Assembly (NCBI GenBank): GCA_017353855.1
Contig: JAFMSA010000177.1
Span: 1-7,677, forward strand
Reading direction: 5' to 3'
Source: Alphaproteobacteria bacterium
Lineage (GTDB): Bacteria > Pseudomonadota > Alphaproteobacteria > ATCC43930 > CGMCC-115725
Length of the DNA: 7,677 nt
Below, piece by piece: positions 6,754 through 7,677 of the stretch. The translations under genes were made by a program, and so were the position numbers. The notes beneath the pieces were generated by a model. That model ran no database searches. It was not told the DNA's origin and worked only from the letters and a program-made list of their open reading frames with translations. Within the stretch, counting starts at the first letter, position 1. Each line of letters opens with the position of its first letter.

Positions 6754-6995
6754 TCACCTTGCGTAAGCCAGGCTCAAGGCGCGCCTTTGTGCTTGCTGGT
6801 TCTCGTCGAGGCGAGCAGCCGACCGACCTCTTGCACCCTCGGTGGTAGCTTTGTCGGTAGGCAGACCAGCCCAGAAAATCGGGCAAACCTTTTGACGTTG
6901 CGGATCTAATGGAGGCGAGTCTTGGGGCTAAGCCAGCGGATCGTTATGTCCTCGATCAGTCGCCGGCGTAACGGTCTAATAGCGCTATCGGTCAT
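6754..6995 (-). pseudogene. Relic of a tyrosine recombinase (integrase)
   Basis: Reading from the ATG at 6995, the first 27 codons resemble the N-terminal SAM-like domain of XerC/D-type integrases that accompany IS91-like elements (MTDSAIRPLRRRLIEDITIR, then WLSPKTR). A TAG (6906-6908) falls where the family has Tyr (PKTxxxYIR). The same frame continues IRNVKRFARFSG, then jumps to KLPPRVQEVGRLLASTRTSKHKGA, which matches the start of the catalytic domain (KLPxxLSPEEVxRLL); about 60 residues are missing between them. One base later, in another frame, LSLAYAR matches the LSxAYGAGLR segment before a stop at 6754-6756. All catalytic residues beyond it are absent. It is clearly dead. The family call rests on remembered consensus, not a search. 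Confidence 0.65.
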
Positions 6996-7123
6996 TGGGG
7001 GCTTCCGTCTTGAGTGAGGCTAGCAGCCCTCAATCTCGAGACAGGACGTCTGGTTCCCGCTACTTCGCCTCTTGCTACCAGTAGCGCGAGACGGTTTCGT
7101 CCTTCGACTCTTTCGGACGTTCG

Positions 7124-7156
7124 GCCCGATTGCAACCCGGGGTTCCAGAATCGGGC
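7124..7156. repeat. Long hairpin between two gene relics
   Basis: GCCCGATT (7124-7131) and AATCGGGC (7149-7156) form a perfect 8-bp outer stem. Inside, AACC/GGTT (7134-7137 with 7141-7144) add a 4-bp inner stem around CGG. No T-tract follows. It lies between the integrase relic and the MerR relic. It could be a mobile-element end, an old terminator or a recombination site; nothing in the sequence decides. Confidence 0.45.
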
Positions 7157-7197
7157 TTATGCAGCTTTGACAGAGCCGCGCGTGAAGCCACGACCTA

Positions 7198-7502
7198 CTA
7201 GTTTGGCGACGAGGCTGCTGAGAGAGCGTCGATCAGCGGACGGCCGGGCAGCTCGCCCGCATCGCAGCGGCGGATGGCCGCGGAGATCGGCAATCTTCGC
7301 GCGAACATCCGCAAGGTGAGCGGCTGCAAGCTGGCGCACCTCAGCGCAGCTGTTCTCGCCGTCATCGACGGAGAGGGCCAACAGGGCGCGGATCTCGTCG
7401 AGGCTGAACCCGAGCTCGCGGGAACGGCGAATGAAGGCGAGCGTGCGCGTTTCGGCTGGCCCGTAGACCCGTCGCCCGCTGGCGGTGCGCGGCCCCGGGC
7501 CC
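7198..7502 (-). pseudogene. Truncated, rearranged MerR-family metal regulator
   Basis: From about 7495 downward one frame reads RTASGRRVYGPAE then ETRTLAFIRRSRELGFSLDE and CAEVRQLAAAHLADVRAKIADL. This is the second half of a MerR DNA-binding domain plus the dimerisation helix. After DLR (ends 7280) only 13 nt remain before a second frame gives CDAGELPGRPLIDALSA and a TAG at 7198-7200; about 20 nt appear lost, with a frameshift. The first helix-turn-helix (about 30-35 residues) is missing, and homology stops abruptly near 7502. Mercury/lead-type MerR proteins bind metal with three cysteines. Here the first (SCAEV) and second (CDAGE) are present, but the third is Arg (GRPLI instead of the usual CPLI). 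The protein cannot be functional. It suggests a metal-resistance neighbourhood before rearrangement. Confidence 0.75.
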
Positions 7503-7519
7503 GTCGCAATACACGCAGC

Positions 7520-7534
7520 CCGTTTAGAAAACGG
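7520..7534. repeat. Inverted repeat next to the MerR breakpoint
   Basis: Perfect 6-bp dyad CCGTTT-AGA-AAACGG, about 18 nt beyond the point where MerR homology ends. Its position suggests a recombination or insertion junction, or an anticodon-stem-like attachment sequence. No flanking tRNA could be assembled around it. Confidence 0.4.
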
Positions 7535-7632
7535 CGGCTAACCCTTTGACGTACTTGTGGCCGATTTAAGCCCCGTTTTGAAGAGAAATGAAGCAATATC
7601 AATGGCTCCGGTTGGACTCTGACCCCACCAGT

Positions 7633-7648
7633 CTAGGTCGAAACCTAG
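7633..7648. repeat. Short hairpin near the right edge
   Basis: CTAGGT and ACCTAG form a perfect 6-bp stem with a CGAA loop, followed by CCCCCATG. No gene is recognisable in 7503-7677. The hairpin may belong to a mobile-element end running out of the window. Confidence 0.35.
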
Positions 7649-7677
7649 CCCCCATGCTCCCCTCGCCTCTGTTCTAC

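Noticed and set aside
7503..7549. tRNA-Arg(TCT)-like anticodon stem-loop around TTTCTAA on the minus strand
   Set aside because: Only a 4-bp stem forms, and no acceptor, D or T arm could be found around it, so no tRNA is called.
7565..7579. Possible fourth operator-like site (TTTAAG-CCCC-GTTTT)
   Set aside because: It has the right half-sites but one base too many between them, and no intact gene follows. It falls below the match level of the other three.
1..7677. CRISPR array, rRNA, riboswitch
   Set aside because: No regularly spaced repeats, rRNA-like stretches or known riboswitch cores were seen on either strand.

Overview
The window is GC-rich and tightly packed, with overlapping start and stop codons. 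The families point to a Gram-negative alphaproteobacterium, possibly a sphingomonad or rhizobial relative, on an accessory replicon or island. The taxon is inferred from gene style and from mobile-element remnants; no rRNA or other marker gene is present.

Layout. (1) Bases 1-230 hold no gene I recognise. (2) An OmpR/QseB-type response regulator (291-969, +) is followed by an intact histidine kinase (966-2330, +). Frame-corrected, the two overlap by ATGA, but the regulator reading frame is broken by three single-base indels. (3) Bases 2331-2811 separate two convergent operons. They hold a doubtful 89-codon ORF, a third operator-like site and two short hairpins. (4) A minus-strand operon runs 6582 to 2812. 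It encodes a small secreted helical protein, two FtsX/MacB-type permeases and a MacB/LolD-type ATPase. The last three genes are chained by two ATGA overlaps. (5) Bases 6596-7677 are a decayed flank: a tyrosine-recombinase relic (6754-6995, -), hairpins, and a truncated, rearranged MerR-family regulator (7198-7502, -).

The main observation is a near-identical operator-like sequence, with TTAA-type half-sites 11 bp apart, upstream of both operons. It points towards the gene in each case and ends 39-44 nt before the start codon. I infer that the two-component system controls itself and the ABC operon: kinase senses a periplasmic signal, regulator binds the shared box, transporter genes are switched. 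If the regulator indels are real, the circuit is now cut between an intact kinase and intact operators, unless another regulator substitutes.

The transporter's substrate cannot be read from sequence. Two MacB-like permeases plus an ATPase behind a secreted helical protein recalls the ABC part of P19/FTR1-type iron loci, but no P19, FTR1, membrane-fusion adaptor or outer-membrane channel is present here.
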